Assembly: GCA_039111635.1 (NCBI GenBank)
Contig: JBCAQO010000031.1
Coordinates: 1 to 64,000, forward strand
DNA: 64,000 nucleotides
Reading direction: 5' to 3'
From: Heterobasidion occidentale
Lineage: Eukaryota; Basidiomycota; Agaricomycetes; Russulales; Bondarzewiaceae
Of this stretch, positions 24,501 through 34,000 are shown piece by piece. Both the position numbers and the translations under genes were made by a program. The notes beneath the pieces are model-generated. The model did no database searches. It saw only the letters and a list, made by a program, of their open reading frames with translations, and had not been told where the DNA came from. Each line of letters opens with the position of its first letter. The stretch's first letter is position 1.

Positions 24501-25320
24501 AACCGGTCCATTTGCTTTTCTCCCCATTCATGCAGCTGGCATATATGACCCTTGTATGGGAAACATCGAAATTATATCAGAATTCATGATATCGTCATAT
24601 ACACCCACCCTGGAGTTGCTCGATCCTGTACAGGTATCGGATGCACATCCTCTCAAGGTTCTAGTGGTTGTACCTGGAGCCAAATACGGGCCGGCTCCCA
24701 GCACCTGCGACGAGATACGCACGATAGAGAAACATGTCTCTGCGACTTCTCTGATCAGATCCGGCGCTGAGCAAGATGCTTCTACATCGCCGCAGGGGCT
24801 TCTCAATTTCCCTCCTGATGCCACTATTGCTCACTTCGCATACCATGGCACCCACGACTTGGTTGATGGGCTGGAGAATGCATCGCCTCTCGATAATAGT
24901 CCCTTGCGCGCATCCCAAATCATACCACAGCCCCTCCCGAAGGCTCAATTGGCGTTTTTGACTGCATGCCAGCCCACCATGGAGAGCGAAAAATTTCCAG
25001 GTGAAACGATAAACCTTGCGACGACGTTGTTGTTGTCCGGATTCCGCAGAGTAGTGGCTCCAATGTGGTCAGTACCATTTGTCCTGTCCGCTTCATTCTG
25101 ATCTTGAACAGAACTTCACGGCAGGACCATTCATGATGAAGATCGTCTCCAGATTATAGACAGCTTCTATGGACAGCTGTTCAAAAGTGGAGAAGCCGGC
25201 TCCCATACTGATGATACGAAAGCTGCTCGAGCTCTTCACTTCGCTGTCAACAATCTACGTTCCCGATACAACAACAGATCCTTTGTGCGGTGGGTACCGT
25301 TTGCGCACTATGGGCTGTAG
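21554..25320 (+). CDS. TPR-CHAT protein (caspase-like peptidase fold)
   Basis: This is a large protein of about 1,220 residues with tandem tetratricopeptide-type repeats followed by a C-terminal CHAT domain. The repeats (about 22540-23500) follow the pattern LNNLAxALxxRFKxTGxxxDLEEAI, at roughly 42-residue spacing, about eight copies. The CHAT domain shows IAHFAYHGTHD (catalytic His) and LAFLTACQPT (catalytic Cys), followed by INLATTLLLSGFRRVVAPMW. Two introns are inferred: 21863-21916, and 25068-25124, whose removal gives MWTIHDED and leads into FYGQLFKSGEAG. The stop is at 25318-25320. The start at ATG 21554 is the best in-frame candidate; earlier exons are possible. CHAT is a caspase-family peptidase domain. 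In fungi such proteins are multicopy and their substrates are mostly unknown. A role in regulated proteolysis or cell death is an inference. Confidence 0.88.
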
Positions 25321-25979
25321 ATGATTAAGCTGTGTAACGCGCGATGAGAAATATGCTCGGAGGATCCAGGCTTCACAATATTATAGCTACATTTCAACTC
25401 CTTAATTTCACACCTGTGCTCAGTACGTCTCTTTCTTGGTTTCCATTTGTTGGCCCATCTATTCTTCCTGGTATTAGAAACTTTGTTTGTGCCCATAATT
25501 TTGCACTCATAGGGCTTTCGAATCTTTGGATGATCACCATGCTTTGGCCATGCAATACACATTCTGCATTCGATAGCCTCGGATATGTTGAAAGAAATGT
25601 GCACTTCAGCCGTGCTGAGACTCGTCTTTGATTTCACAGCGCAACACCGCGGCGTGATCATCAGCATCTTTCGTGAGATAGCATCGGCTCTATAGACTCC
25701 GCCGCTCGCATAGGAAATGACAGGATCAATGCGAAGCCATTGATTCCTGTAAAACTGTGAGACGTGGCAAAGACATGGATTGGTAGACCAAACAAACAAT
25801 TCAAAGTAGATACATGCGAGTGACAAATGAGAGTGCAATAAGGAGGGAGAAGCCCGCAGGGGTTCCGACACCTAACTAAAGAGGAAGGCAGGCAAGCAGC
25901 GATACCCGGCTACGTAGGAGAGCAACGATGCATTAGGGGCTTGGCTGAATTCCCGAAGACTAGGAGTGGCGAACTGACC
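25321..25979. other. intergenic region up to the DIRS element
   Basis: No supported gene is seen. The left end of the DIRS element probably lies in this stretch, but I could not recognise its terminal repeat. Confidence 0.4.
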
Positions 25980-27413
25980 TTATGAAGAAGAATCTGATGG
26001 CATTGTATAACGTACAAAGTTGCGATGCACGGAAGGGTGGGCCTCGATGTGAAGGGTCATGACTTCTGCGTGATGGCGGAGGTAAAGTTGGAAGGCGTCA
26101 CTGGCCCACCGTCCTTTTACGCGAATGGCATCAAAAGGAATACCTCGAAGGAGATATTCGAGAGTTCCGCCAATGCGAAAACCATGACCCTGGAGGGGAG
26201 GCCGGCCGGCGCGTGCAGCGGCGGCCCCTATGCACCTGAGAAATGCAACATGAGTGAGGGCCCGGCGTTTGTTCTTGACAGTGTGCGTGAAAAGATGTTC
26301 ATCGTCTGCTGGAGAGTTGAGGGAAAGGTGGTGACGGAGCGCCACATCTGGGTCCATGAGATTTGGTTCGGGGGACCAGTAGATCTCTTGGCCGTCGTCA
26401 GAGGTCTTCGTTTGTGGTACAAAGATGGCGGTGCAAGGCAGGCCGTCGCGAACGACAGATCGAACATTGGCCCGGCAGACATGGGTGGTGGGGTCGAAGG
26501 CAGAGAGCTTGTCGACTGTGAGTTCCCCAACTCGAGCAACACCGTAGAAAAGAGAAGTAGCGCATGCCCAGGCCGCAGCGTGAAGTGAGTTGTCGAGCGT
26601 CAGGTGTTGGCGTACATCGAGGAGGTACTCGACTGTATATGGCGCGCGCTTCGCTTTTGTCGATGAGGGAGGTGCGAGGTCAGCGGCGCCACGCAGAGTG
26701 ATTGAAATAAGGGCTGTGTTGTGGGTCCATGGAAGGCCATGGATCAAATGCCAGGCACGGACGCCTGCGTAGTAGTTGTTAATTGTGCTGGCCGAGTAGG
26801 AGCCCGCGAGGGCAGATATGAAAGATTGAATTAGGGGGGTGGATACGGGAGCGCGATGGAGCTCAGGAACACACTTGACGTCGCACACGACATGGTATAT
26901 CAGGAGCCCAGACCCGTACATCTCAAGAGTTGAGGACTTCCACCCGTGCAGCATGACACGTTCGGTACGGGCATGGTCAAACGCGCGAGGATCAGAAGTA
27001 CGAGCAAATGGAGGGAGCCATCTAATTAAGCGGTCCTGGGCGTGACAATGAGGGTGAAGTATGGAGGGGGTGAGCTGTAGCCCTGCAGGATATGGACGCG
27101 GTGGGTGGGTATTAGGATGTGGTAGCGGAAGTGGAGCATCGAAACGCTGCCATGGAAGGGGGGGAATGGGTGTTGCTGCGTTTGAGGGGCCCGAGGAGGG
27201 ACCGATGGGTGTGAGTGCCTCACGCGTTGAGGTAGCCGCCGCAGGCGTGTAGACAGAGCGAGCGAGGGTCGCTTGCGAAGGTCTAACGCGAGAGGGAACC
27301 AAGTAGGGGGCGGGGCGGTTTGACGGGTGCAAGGAAGGAATGTAGGTTGTTGGGGAGGGGGACGGGAGGGAGGAGTTGGTCCCAGGAGGCATAGATGCCT
27401 CTGGAAGGTGCAT
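25980..27413 (-). CDS. DIRS tyrosine recombinase
   Basis: This is a phage-integrase-type recombinase that would integrate the circular cDNA of the DIRS element. Catalytic landmarks are visible in the C-terminal half: an Arg in FYGVARVGELT, the His-x-x-Arg pair in GHGFRIGGT, GRWASDAF, and the nucleophile Tyr in LYLRHHAEV. The N-terminal SAM-like part includes WKSSTLEMYGSGLLIYH and NNYYAGVRAWH. The frame stays open upstream to 27812; ATG 27413 is chosen because the RNase H region in another frame ends at 27283. No internal stop is present, so this ORF looks intact although the rest of the element is broken. Confidence 0.8.
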   Translation of the reverse strand: MHLPEASMPPGTNSSLPSPSPTTYIPSLHPSNRPAPYLVPSRVRPSQATLARSVYTPAAATSTREALTPIGPSSGPSNAATPIPPLPWQRFDAPLPLPHPNTHPPRPYPAGLQLTPSILHPHCHAQDRLIRWLPPFARTSDPRAFDHARTERVMLHGWKSSTLEMYGSGLLIYHVVCDVKCVPELHRAPVSTPLIQSFISALAGSYSASTINNYYAGVRAWHLIHGLPWTHNTALISITLRGAADLAPPSSTKAKRAPYTVEYLLDVRQHLTLDNSLHAAAWACATSLFYGVARVGELTVDKLSAFDPTTHVCRANVRSVVRDGLPCTAIFVPQTKTSDDGQEIYWSPEPNLMDPDVALRHHLSLNSPADDEHLFTHTVKNKRRALTHVAFLRCIGAAAARAGRPPLQGHGFRIGGTLEYLLRGIPFDAIRVKGRWASDAFQLYLRHHAEVMTLHIEAHPSVHRNFVRYTMPSDSSS

Positions 27414-28154
27414 CCGCCGGATTGCGCGCACTAGGGACGTAGCAGGTGTGGGCGACCGCCCCTCGTTCCTTGAGGAGGGTGTGGATTCGTCGGAAGACGA
27501 TGTTGACATGCCTGTTGCGGCTGCGGCCATTCCACCAGCCCTCAACAACACCCTTGTTGTCGCCGTAGACGAGGAAATGATGGTCGTCGGGGGAGGAGGG
27601 GTGGAGGACAAGAAAGGTGCGAACGAGGAGTTCGAAACCCACCGCCTCGGCCCAGCCAATATCACGTCTGTCCGCGCGCCATCCTGGGAGGAGTGTCCAT
27701 GCCCGCTAGTGGGATCCGATGACGATTCCGATGCCGACGCCTGAGCTGGCGTCTGAAAAAGCATCGAGATCCGCAATTGTATGAGGACCTGGGATGGGTC
27801 GGGGTTGGACATGGCAAGAGAGCTTGTCGAGCCACCAGGAGATCTCTTCCGGGGTGTGTCGAGGGGAGGTCCGAGGCTTGAAGGGCTCGTCGTGGAAAAG
27901 CGAGAGCATAGCCTCGAGGCCAGTGAGGTACGCGCGTCCTTCGGGTATTACCGAAGAAGCATGAAGGAGTTTACCGTACAGCTTCTGGACTTCTAATAGA
28001 GCATGGACGCGAGAGGTCTTCCATTCGGTGAGTGCCCGGTGATATTTCTCGCGTTTGGTATCTAAGATAGTCACAGTGCGCGATTTGAGGTTCCAGAGGT
28101 AACCAGTGAAAGGAAACTCATGACTGAAGTGTATGTCTTTCTCAGCTTGCCAGG
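27283..28154 (-). pseudogene. DIRS reverse transcriptase C-terminus and RNase H
   Basis: Two collinear open segments lie in the same frame: 28074-27706, with LTEWKTSRVHALLEVQKLYG and FSDASSGVGIGIVIGSH, and 27642-27283, with HHFLVYGDNKGVVEGWWNGR and VPSARNPADAPSR. They are separated by a TAG directly after IGSH, where relatives have Trp, so a TGG to TAG change is likely. The polypeptide is therefore truncated in RNase H. The reverse-transcriptase part continues at 38560 beyond the gypsy insertion. Confidence 0.75.
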
Positions 28155-28159
28155 GTATG
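28155..28159. repeat. target-site duplication GTATG (left)
   Basis: GTATG immediately precedes the TGTTAGG start of the left LTR and matches GTATG at 38555-38559 after the right LTR. Confidence 0.95.
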
Positions 28160-28993
28160 TGTTAGGACCGCGTCCTAACACGTGCTTCGCACGTGAGTGG
28201 ATAGGCTGGTCAAGTGCTTCGGACTCGCTGCAGACTCGGATCGCTTTCCATGACTCTTTACCATTTACATGCTAACGCATGAACGCTGACTTCTGGTTCC
28301 TGATTCTTGATGTGGACAGACATTGGTTCCTGACCCCAGTTCCTGGTTCCTGATCGATCGAAGATGTGGATGGACATTAGTGATCTGATTACCATATTCG
28401 GTTACATGGCAGGTCGATGAGGCATTCTAGCTTACGGATCTCGATCATTGACTTCGGTACCTGAGAAGCGCACAGACCAGATCCTGATCCTGCCCTAGAC
28501 ACTTCTGTACGTAAATAGCCGAGATGAGCTTCTAAGAAGCTCAGCTCGTTCACCTGTAATACACTCGATCTCTGCACTGCACCCGGCGTCTGGCTACCTT
28601 CCTAGCCCACGCTTCGTGATCTCTGTCAGATCTGAGAAACTCTTTGCACGGTCTGACGAAGCACTGGACTCGTCTCCCTTCCCTCCCCTCCCTCTACTCA
28701 TCCACTTCTACACCGGGCTAGCTGCCTTCCGCGTTCTCAGTTGGACACCCCCTCGTGTCATCTGTTGGACAGGAGAAGATCATCCGGTTCCTCCTCATCA
28801 TCGAGAAGACCTCGAAGATCACCTTCTCAATCTCTTTGAGAACAAAGCCGACAGCGACCCCGAGTTCCTCGAAAGAGCCCAAAGACGATCCATCGTCTTC
28901 ATCCATTGGAATCTACGACTATACGAACCAGTGGAGGTTTAGCCTAGGGACCCCTTCGTGCATCGGTGCACGTGATAGGTCTCCGACCTTACA
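28160..28993 (+). repeat. 5' LTR of element 1
   Basis: It is 834 bp and differs from the 3' LTR at only three positions I could find (C/T near 28262, A/G near 28917, and the next-to-terminal TTACA versus TAACA). It holds a TATA-like TAAATA at 28512-28517, a palindrome GAGCTTC-TAA-GAAGCTC at 28526-28542, and two perfect short inverted repeats at its extreme left end. Confidence 0.95.
28512..28552 (+). promoter_or_regulatory. predicted LTR promoter and RNA start
   Basis: TAAATA (28512-28517) lies about 30 nt upstream of AGCTCGTTCA (28543-28552). The latter is exactly complementary to the sequence just after the 5' LTR. If RNA begins here, its first ten bases could serve as primer. Both parts are conserved in element 2. 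Confidence 0.45.
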
Positions 28994-28995
28994 CT

Positions 28996-29005
28996 TGAAC
29001 GAGCT
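28996..29005 (+). other. candidate self-priming primer binding site
   Basis: TGAACGAGCT begins two bases after the 5' LTR, where a tRNA primer site normally sits. It has no TGG tRNA signature but is the exact reverse complement of LTR bases 28543-28552. This is the arrangement known for self-priming Tf1/sushi-type elements. Confidence 0.5.
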
Positions 29006-30314
29006 CTTTTATCCCTACCCTATTCAAGCTGGATCCCCAGCAGAGACAGCTCTTTCTTTCATCAGTCAACAACATTTTAGCAATCGCCAACAGGGTAAAC
29101 CTAACGGCGACTCCAGCAGCAACTCCTCAAGTAAGAATAAACAACCCCGGAGCTATAGAAGTCGCAAGACACCGGAACCCAGGAAAGGTTTATTCAGGAA
29201 TAGCCACACTCAGGCTACAACAAGCACCCGAAATATTTATAGACCTCCTTAAAACTGGATATAGATTTTCCGGGATTTGCTTCGTCAACGAACCAAAGAC
29301 ACTGTTCACCCTCACGGACAACGGAGAGCCCGACGTCATCAGAGCAAGGAACTGCGTCGAGATACACGACGGAAGACCAGACGATTTCCCCGTTGCCGTT
29401 ATCCCCGATCTCAGAAGAACCATCGCAAGGAATATCGACACAGACGGAATCAGAGCGGAACTCGTCAAGACCAAGGAGAACAGAGACCACGTCTCAATCC
29501 TCATCCACTGGACCTTCTCCTCAACCTAGGAAAACACACTGGAAGCTCCTAATTCCCCACCAGTCCGAACAGAAATTGAAGGGATCGTTTTATTGTCAGA
29601 AGAGGAGAGTTCGCCCACAAAACTTATCATCTCCGAACCCTCATCTTGGGGCACACATTCTCCGAGATCATCCAACTCATCAACCAAATTGATATTTCCA
29701 TCAACGAAATTATCAAAAGGGACCCAGACTTACAGGAAGCATTACAAGCTGGAAGAAGACAGGCAGTACCCTTCTTCTTCAAAGAATAAAGAACAACGGA
29801 CGAAGTCGCAGCGGGATATCCTCCTGGCTACAGAACAGACCCAGCAGAAGTCTACGGAGACTTACCTGAAGACGTCGACAAGGATCAACTTTATTACGAC
29901 GAAAGGAAAGAACACTTCTACTACGCGGGAATCCTCACCAGATTCTTCAAACAACAAGGCAAGAGCGAATACGAATACGCGGCTTGGGGAGGAGAGACCG
30001 TCCACGCAGGACCCGACCTACACCTCATTAAGATCGAGGACTACATCGCAAGAAAGACCTTCGACAAGCCTGAATCACCGACAAATAGGCATCGTGACTC
30101 GCCAAGACCGCACATACATACTCTACCCAGAGAAACAGCCAGTGGAAGTCGAATCTCTAGAAGAAACACGCCCGCTACATCCCCCTTACAGGAAACCACT
30201 CCCCAAGAAGACTTCCGAGCCCCAACACCGGAGTTTGTCCCAGAACCGGAGTATTTTGAAGCACCAAGTGGAAATCCGGAACCACCTGACGATCCAGAGC
30301 CCCCGTCCGATACA
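28999..30314 (+). other. pre-gag coding-like region
   Basis: Protein-like sequence runs from 28999 to 29526 without an ATG (residues such as NRVNLTATPAATPQ and RRTIARNIDTDG) and ends at a TAG. A second run from 29790 to 30314 is continuous with gag in frame (GILTRFFKQQGKSEYEYAAW) and is bounded upstream by a TAA at 29787. This may be a long N-terminal extension of Gag broken in this copy, or a separate leader protein. Confidence 0.4.
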
Positions 30315-31334
30315 ATGTCGGCAGATACTGGAAGTAATGAGTCCAAGGGACCAGCTATGGCCAAACCCACCACCTTCAGTGGAAACAGAAAACGAACCGA
30401 GCAATTCCTCCACGAAATCGATCTAATGTTCCTGACCAGGAAGAAGGATTATGCGAACGAATTCGCCAAAATCGCTTACGCTCTATCATATATGAAAGAA
30501 GGCTCAGCAGGGATATGGGCAAGGAACTTCACTCAGGCCAGGAACACGTTGAAGGATTGGAACAAATACACTTGGGCAGACACGGTCGGCTACACATCCG
30601 TCCGCAAAAAGATAGCCACCGACTTTGAGGAGTTCAACAAAGAAGCCGATGCTCGCGACAAACTGGCCCGAGTCAATCAGGGAAAGGAATCGTTTAACAC
30701 CTACCTTCAGCTGTTCGAACAGCTCGCGGCGCTTGCCGGGGTAGACGGAGAAACCAAGAAGACCCATTTTCTGCGAGGACTCAAGTGGGAATTGGCAAAG
30801 GGAATTTATGAAGATCCCTCTACAGACGGGACATGGGAAGAACTGGTCGAGAAGGCCAAGAAACACGAAAGGATGCGCATCGCAAGGGACCGAGCATACA
30901 ACCTCCGAAAAGGAAAATTCCAAATCTACACGCCACGTACATTTTACGACGAAAGGGCACCCCCACGACACGATAGGGAGCCCCAATACGAACCTATGGA
31001 TGTAGACGCAGCAGAAATGGAGGCCGATGCTGTCCGAACTCGCTTCAAGAAGCTTACCCCGGCGGAGAGAGATCAACTTGCCAAAGAAGGCAAGTGCTTC
31101 TTTTGCAAGAAACCCGGGCACATGGCGCGCAATTGTCCTTCTCGACCCAAGAGAAGATTCCAGCCCCCCCGTCGCAGACCAGTGCACGAAGCAGAAATGG
31201 ACGAAGGACAATTCGACGATGAAGACATCGAAGAAGGAAAAAACAGAGTCAACCACATCCGCCAAATGATGATGGGACTCAGCATGGAAGAAATCGAAGA
31301 AGTTCAAGCCTTTAGCGACTCGAAGAATTTTTAA
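30315..31334 (+). CDS. Gag protein with zinc knuckle
   Basis: This is the structural nucleocapsid/capsid protein of the gypsy element, 339 residues from ATG 30315. The N-terminal two thirds have the helical retrotransposon-gag pattern (FSGNRKRTEQFLHEIDLMF, TYLQLFEQLAALAG). A CCHC knuckle, CFFCKKPGHMARNC, lies near residue 260, followed by a basic Arg-rich run and an acidic tail. The frame is open upstream to 29790. Pol begins 23 nt downstream in a different frame. Confidence 0.85.
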   Translation: MSADTGSNESKGPAMAKPTTFSGNRKRTEQFLHEIDLMFLTRKKDYANEFAKIAYALSYMKEGSAGIWARNFTQARNTLKDWNKYTWADTVGYTSVRKKIATDFEEFNKEADARDKLARVNQGKESFNTYLQLFEQLAALAGVDGETKKTHFLRGLKWELAKGIYEDPSTDGTWEELVEKAKKHERMRIARDRAYNLRKGKFQIYTPRTFYDERAPPRHDREPQYEPMDVDAAEMEADAVRTRFKKLTPAERDQLAKEGKCFFCKKPGHMARNCPSRPKRRFQPPRRRPVHEAEMDEGQFDDEDIEEGKNRVNHIRQMMMGLSMEEIEEVQAFSDSKNF

Positions 31335-31357
31335 GGCCTCTCCCATCGGCAGCGGAT

Positions 31358-34000
31358 GTGGAGAGTAGGATTCTTGCAGGAAATCGGTACGCTCCTCTGG
31401 CCAGTAAAGATGCTGACCAAGAGCATGGACATCCAGATGTATTGTATCTTTCGGAAATGAAATCACATGGTGCACCATCCCTCCGACTCGAGACAATGCT
31501 CATAGGCAAGAATAGAAAAGCTGCTACACAGGCACTGGTGGACAGTGGAGCCACCGGAATCTTCATGCACCCTCGCTTTGTGGAAACACATCGGATCACC
31601 ACACATAAAACCCCTACCCCTATCCCAGTCAGTACGGTCCAGAACACCGAGTTCAAGGGAGGACCCATTACCAGATTTGCCAACCTCAAACTACAGGTTC
31701 TAGGTGAAAAAGGGGGGTCGCATACAGAATCGGCAAGATTCTATATCGCGGAAATAGGAAAAGAGGACGTCATTTTAGGAACCGACTGGTTATTAGAACA
31801 TAACCCAGAAGTCGACTGGCATGCCTACGGGCTACACTTTACCAGATGCCCGCCCTCCTGCCAAATAAAAGGAGGACCGGTAAAAGCTAAAAGAGCTACA
31901 AGAAAGCCAGGACGTCCTAAACCAAGCATACGGCGCATGGAAACAGTACCGCAAATGGGCGACTACTCAATACCAGTGCAAAAGCCGGGAAAAGCAGTAC
32001 CAGGCCGGAAAGTGGGAAACACCACAGTACCACATCCGCGGACAATACCTACAAGTCCGGAGTTCACAACTCGAAGGTTGAATGCCGAACGTCTGAAAGC
32101 CCGAACCAGAAATTATAAGGTTCCGACATGGGCTGAAGAAGACGTTCTGGAGGATGGTGACGGACTTCCGGCACTTCCCTCCAAGGATCTTGAAGAAGAT
32201 GGAGTCTATCTCGTCAGATGCCTAGATACGGGAACATTACAGGCACTGGAATTATACAACGACTCCGAAGAAGGCGTCGATATACATCGCGCCGAAACCA
32301 TGGAACTTCCATATGCCAACACACCGGCTCAAGGAAGCAAACCTGCCAAAGCACCGACAGGGAAACAAACAAAGCACACCAACTCGCAAAGACTAGCAGA
32401 AGAAGCCGCCAAAGGGAAACCCGAACTATCCTTCGAAGAAATAGTGCCGAAGGAATACTGGAATTATAGGAAGGTTTTCGAAGGTCGACCAAAGGGACAG
32501 CTACCGCTCTCTCGACCTTGGGATCACAAGATAGAGATCAAAGAAGGAATGGATCACTCGCTCAAACCCAAGCTATACAGTCTTAGCCCTGGAGAGCAAG
32601 TGGAACTCAAGAAATTCATAGATGAAAACCTCCAGAAAGGATTCATCAGAGAATCCAAATCGCACATGGCATCCCCATTCTTCTTCATCAAGAAAAAGAA
32701 CGGGAAACTACGACCAGTAATGGATTATCGCAAACTCAACGAAATAACAATCAAAAACAAGTACCCTTTGCCGATTATTCAAGAATTACTGGACCTTCTG
32801 GCTGAAGCCGTATACTTTTCACTAATGGATGTCGATACAGGATATAACAACGTACGCATGAAGGAAGGAAGCGAGAAACTAGCCGCGTTCGTCACCAATC
32901 TAGGAATGTACGAACCTCTGGTGATGTTCTTTGGATTAACCAACTCGCCGGCAACATTCCAAACTATGATGAACGCCCTCTTCAAAGACCTCATCTACGC
33001 CGGATTAGTGGCAATCTATATGGACGACATCCTAGTATTCTCTAAAACAATGGACGACCACATCAAGACAGTTCGAAAGGTTTTACAAATCTTACAGGAC
33101 AACGATCTGTACCTACCACCCTCGAAGTGCCACTTCCACAAAAAGAAAATCGACTATCTTGGATATGTTATATCACACGGACATCTGGAAATGGACCCGA
33201 TTAAAGTGGCCGGCATTATGGACTGGCCAACTCCGGGAAAAGTCAAAGAAGTGCAATCATTCTTAGGTTTTTGCAACTTTTATCGCAGGTTTATCAAAGA
33301 TTACTCAAAGATAGCAAGACCGCTATTTGAGCTAACACAGAAGGAACGCACCTGGGATTGGACACCAGCATGCGAAGAAGCGTTTCAAATGCTAAAACAA
33401 ATATTCACAGAATCTCCGGTGCTCGTTATGCCAGACACAAGGAACCCGTTTCGCATTGAATGCGACGCTTCCGACTTCGCCACCGGAGCAGTTCTATCAC
33501 AAGTCGCCGAAGATGGAAAATGGCACCCATGTGCTTATATCTCCAAGTCGCTCTCACCAACAGAACGCAACTACCCGATCTATGATAAAGAGTTGCTGGC
33601 GGTCGTTCGAGCTTTTGAAGCTTGGCGACACTATTTGGAGGGCGCCGACCACCCGGTAGACGTCTGGACGGACCACAAGAACCTCGAATGGTTCCGTTCA
33701 AGCCAGAAACTAAACTGTCGACAAGCACGATGGTCACTCTACCTCTCGTGTTTCGACTACAAGTTGATGCACAAGGCAGGAGTCACTAATAAATCCGACG
33801 GTCTGTCACGGCGTCCAGACCATAAAAAGGGGTGGAATTTGACAATTCAGGCGAAACACTCTTGGAGCCCAAACTTTTCAATAACACAGAAAAGATCCGA
33901 AGACCTTTCGCAGAAATCAATGCCATCAATACAGACAACAGTTGGGACCCTCATCAAATACTTCACATCAGGGCAACTGGACGAGGAGGCGTTACCATAA
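31358..34000 (+). CDS. Pol: protease, reverse transcriptase, RNase H
   Basis: This is an 880-residue polyprotein. The aspartic protease signature is ALVDSGATGIF (about residue 60). Reverse transcriptase shows KLRPVMDYRKLN, LMDVDTGYNNVRM and the catalytic YMDDILVF. RNase H follows with FRIECDASDFATGAV, YPIYDKELLAVVRAFE and VWTDHKNLEWF. After SRRPDHKKG the frame is lost. A G-run near 33828-33832 has four Gs where element 2 has five, so the last residues are out of frame and integrase is cut off. The protease-to-RNase H part appears intact. Confidence 0.9.
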   Translation: MESRILAGNRYAPLASKDADQEHGHPDVLYLSEMKSHGAPSLRLETMLIGKNRKAATQALVDSGATGIFMHPRFVETHRITTHKTPTPIPVSTVQNTEFKGGPITRFANLKLQVLGEKGGSHTESARFYIAEIGKEDVILGTDWLLEHNPEVDWHAYGLHFTRCPPSCQIKGGPVKAKRATRKPGRPKPSIRRMETVPQMGDYSIPVQKPGKAVPGRKVGNTTVPHPRTIPTSPEFTTRRLNAERLKARTRNYKVPTWAEEDVLEDGDGLPALPSKDLEEDGVYLVRCLDTGTLQALELYNDSEEGVDIHRAETMELPYANTPAQGSKPAKAPTGKQTKHTNSQRLAEEAAKGKPELSFEEIVPKEYWNYRKVFEGRPKGQLPLSRPWDHKIEIKEGMDHSLKPKLYSLSPGEQVELKKFIDENLQKGFIRESKSHMASPFFFIKKKNGKLRPVMDYRKLNEITIKNKYPLPIIQELLDLLAEAVYFSLMDVDTGYNNVRMKEGSEKLAAFVTNLGMYEPLVMFFGLTNSPATFQTMMNALFKDLIYAGLVAIYMDDILVFSKTMDDHIKTVRKVLQILQDNDLYLPPSKCHFHKKKIDYLGYVISHGHLEMDPIKVAGIMDWPTPGKVKEVQSFLGFCNFYRRFIKDYSKIARPLFELTQKERTWDWTPACEEAFQMLKQIFTESPVLVMPDTRNPFRIECDASDFATGAVLSQVAEDGKWHPCAYISKSLSPTERNYPIYDKELLAVVRAFEAWRHYLEGADHPVDVWTDHKNLEWFRSSQKLNCRQARWSLYLSCFDYKLMHKAGVTNKSDGLSRRPDHKKGWNLTIQAKHSWSPNFSITQKRSEDLSQKSMPSIQTTVGTLIKYFTSGQLDEEALP

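Larger units (their letters stand above)
25980..28154 (-). mobile_element. DIRS-type retroelement, 3' portion
   Basis: This is the downstream part of a tyrosine-recombinase retroelement read on the minus strand. It holds the end of reverse transcriptase, the RNase H region and the recombinase. Its upstream part lies at 38560-39728. The two were separated by the gypsy insertion: removing 28155-38554 restores one uninterrupted frame across the junction. Confidence 0.85.

Noticed and set aside
25308..25871. 187-codon minus-strand ORF after the TPR-CHAT gene
   Set aside because: It overlaps the TPR-CHAT stop, has no recognisable features and has no splice context; probably chance.
29593..30426. 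277-codon ORF in the pre-gag region
   Set aside because: The alternative frame over the same bases reads into gag and looks more protein-like; the Ser/Thr/Lys-rich frame is a shadow.
30504..31496. 330-codon minus-strand ORF opposite gag
   Set aside because: It is antisense to a well-supported gag and the start of pol, with no domain of its own.
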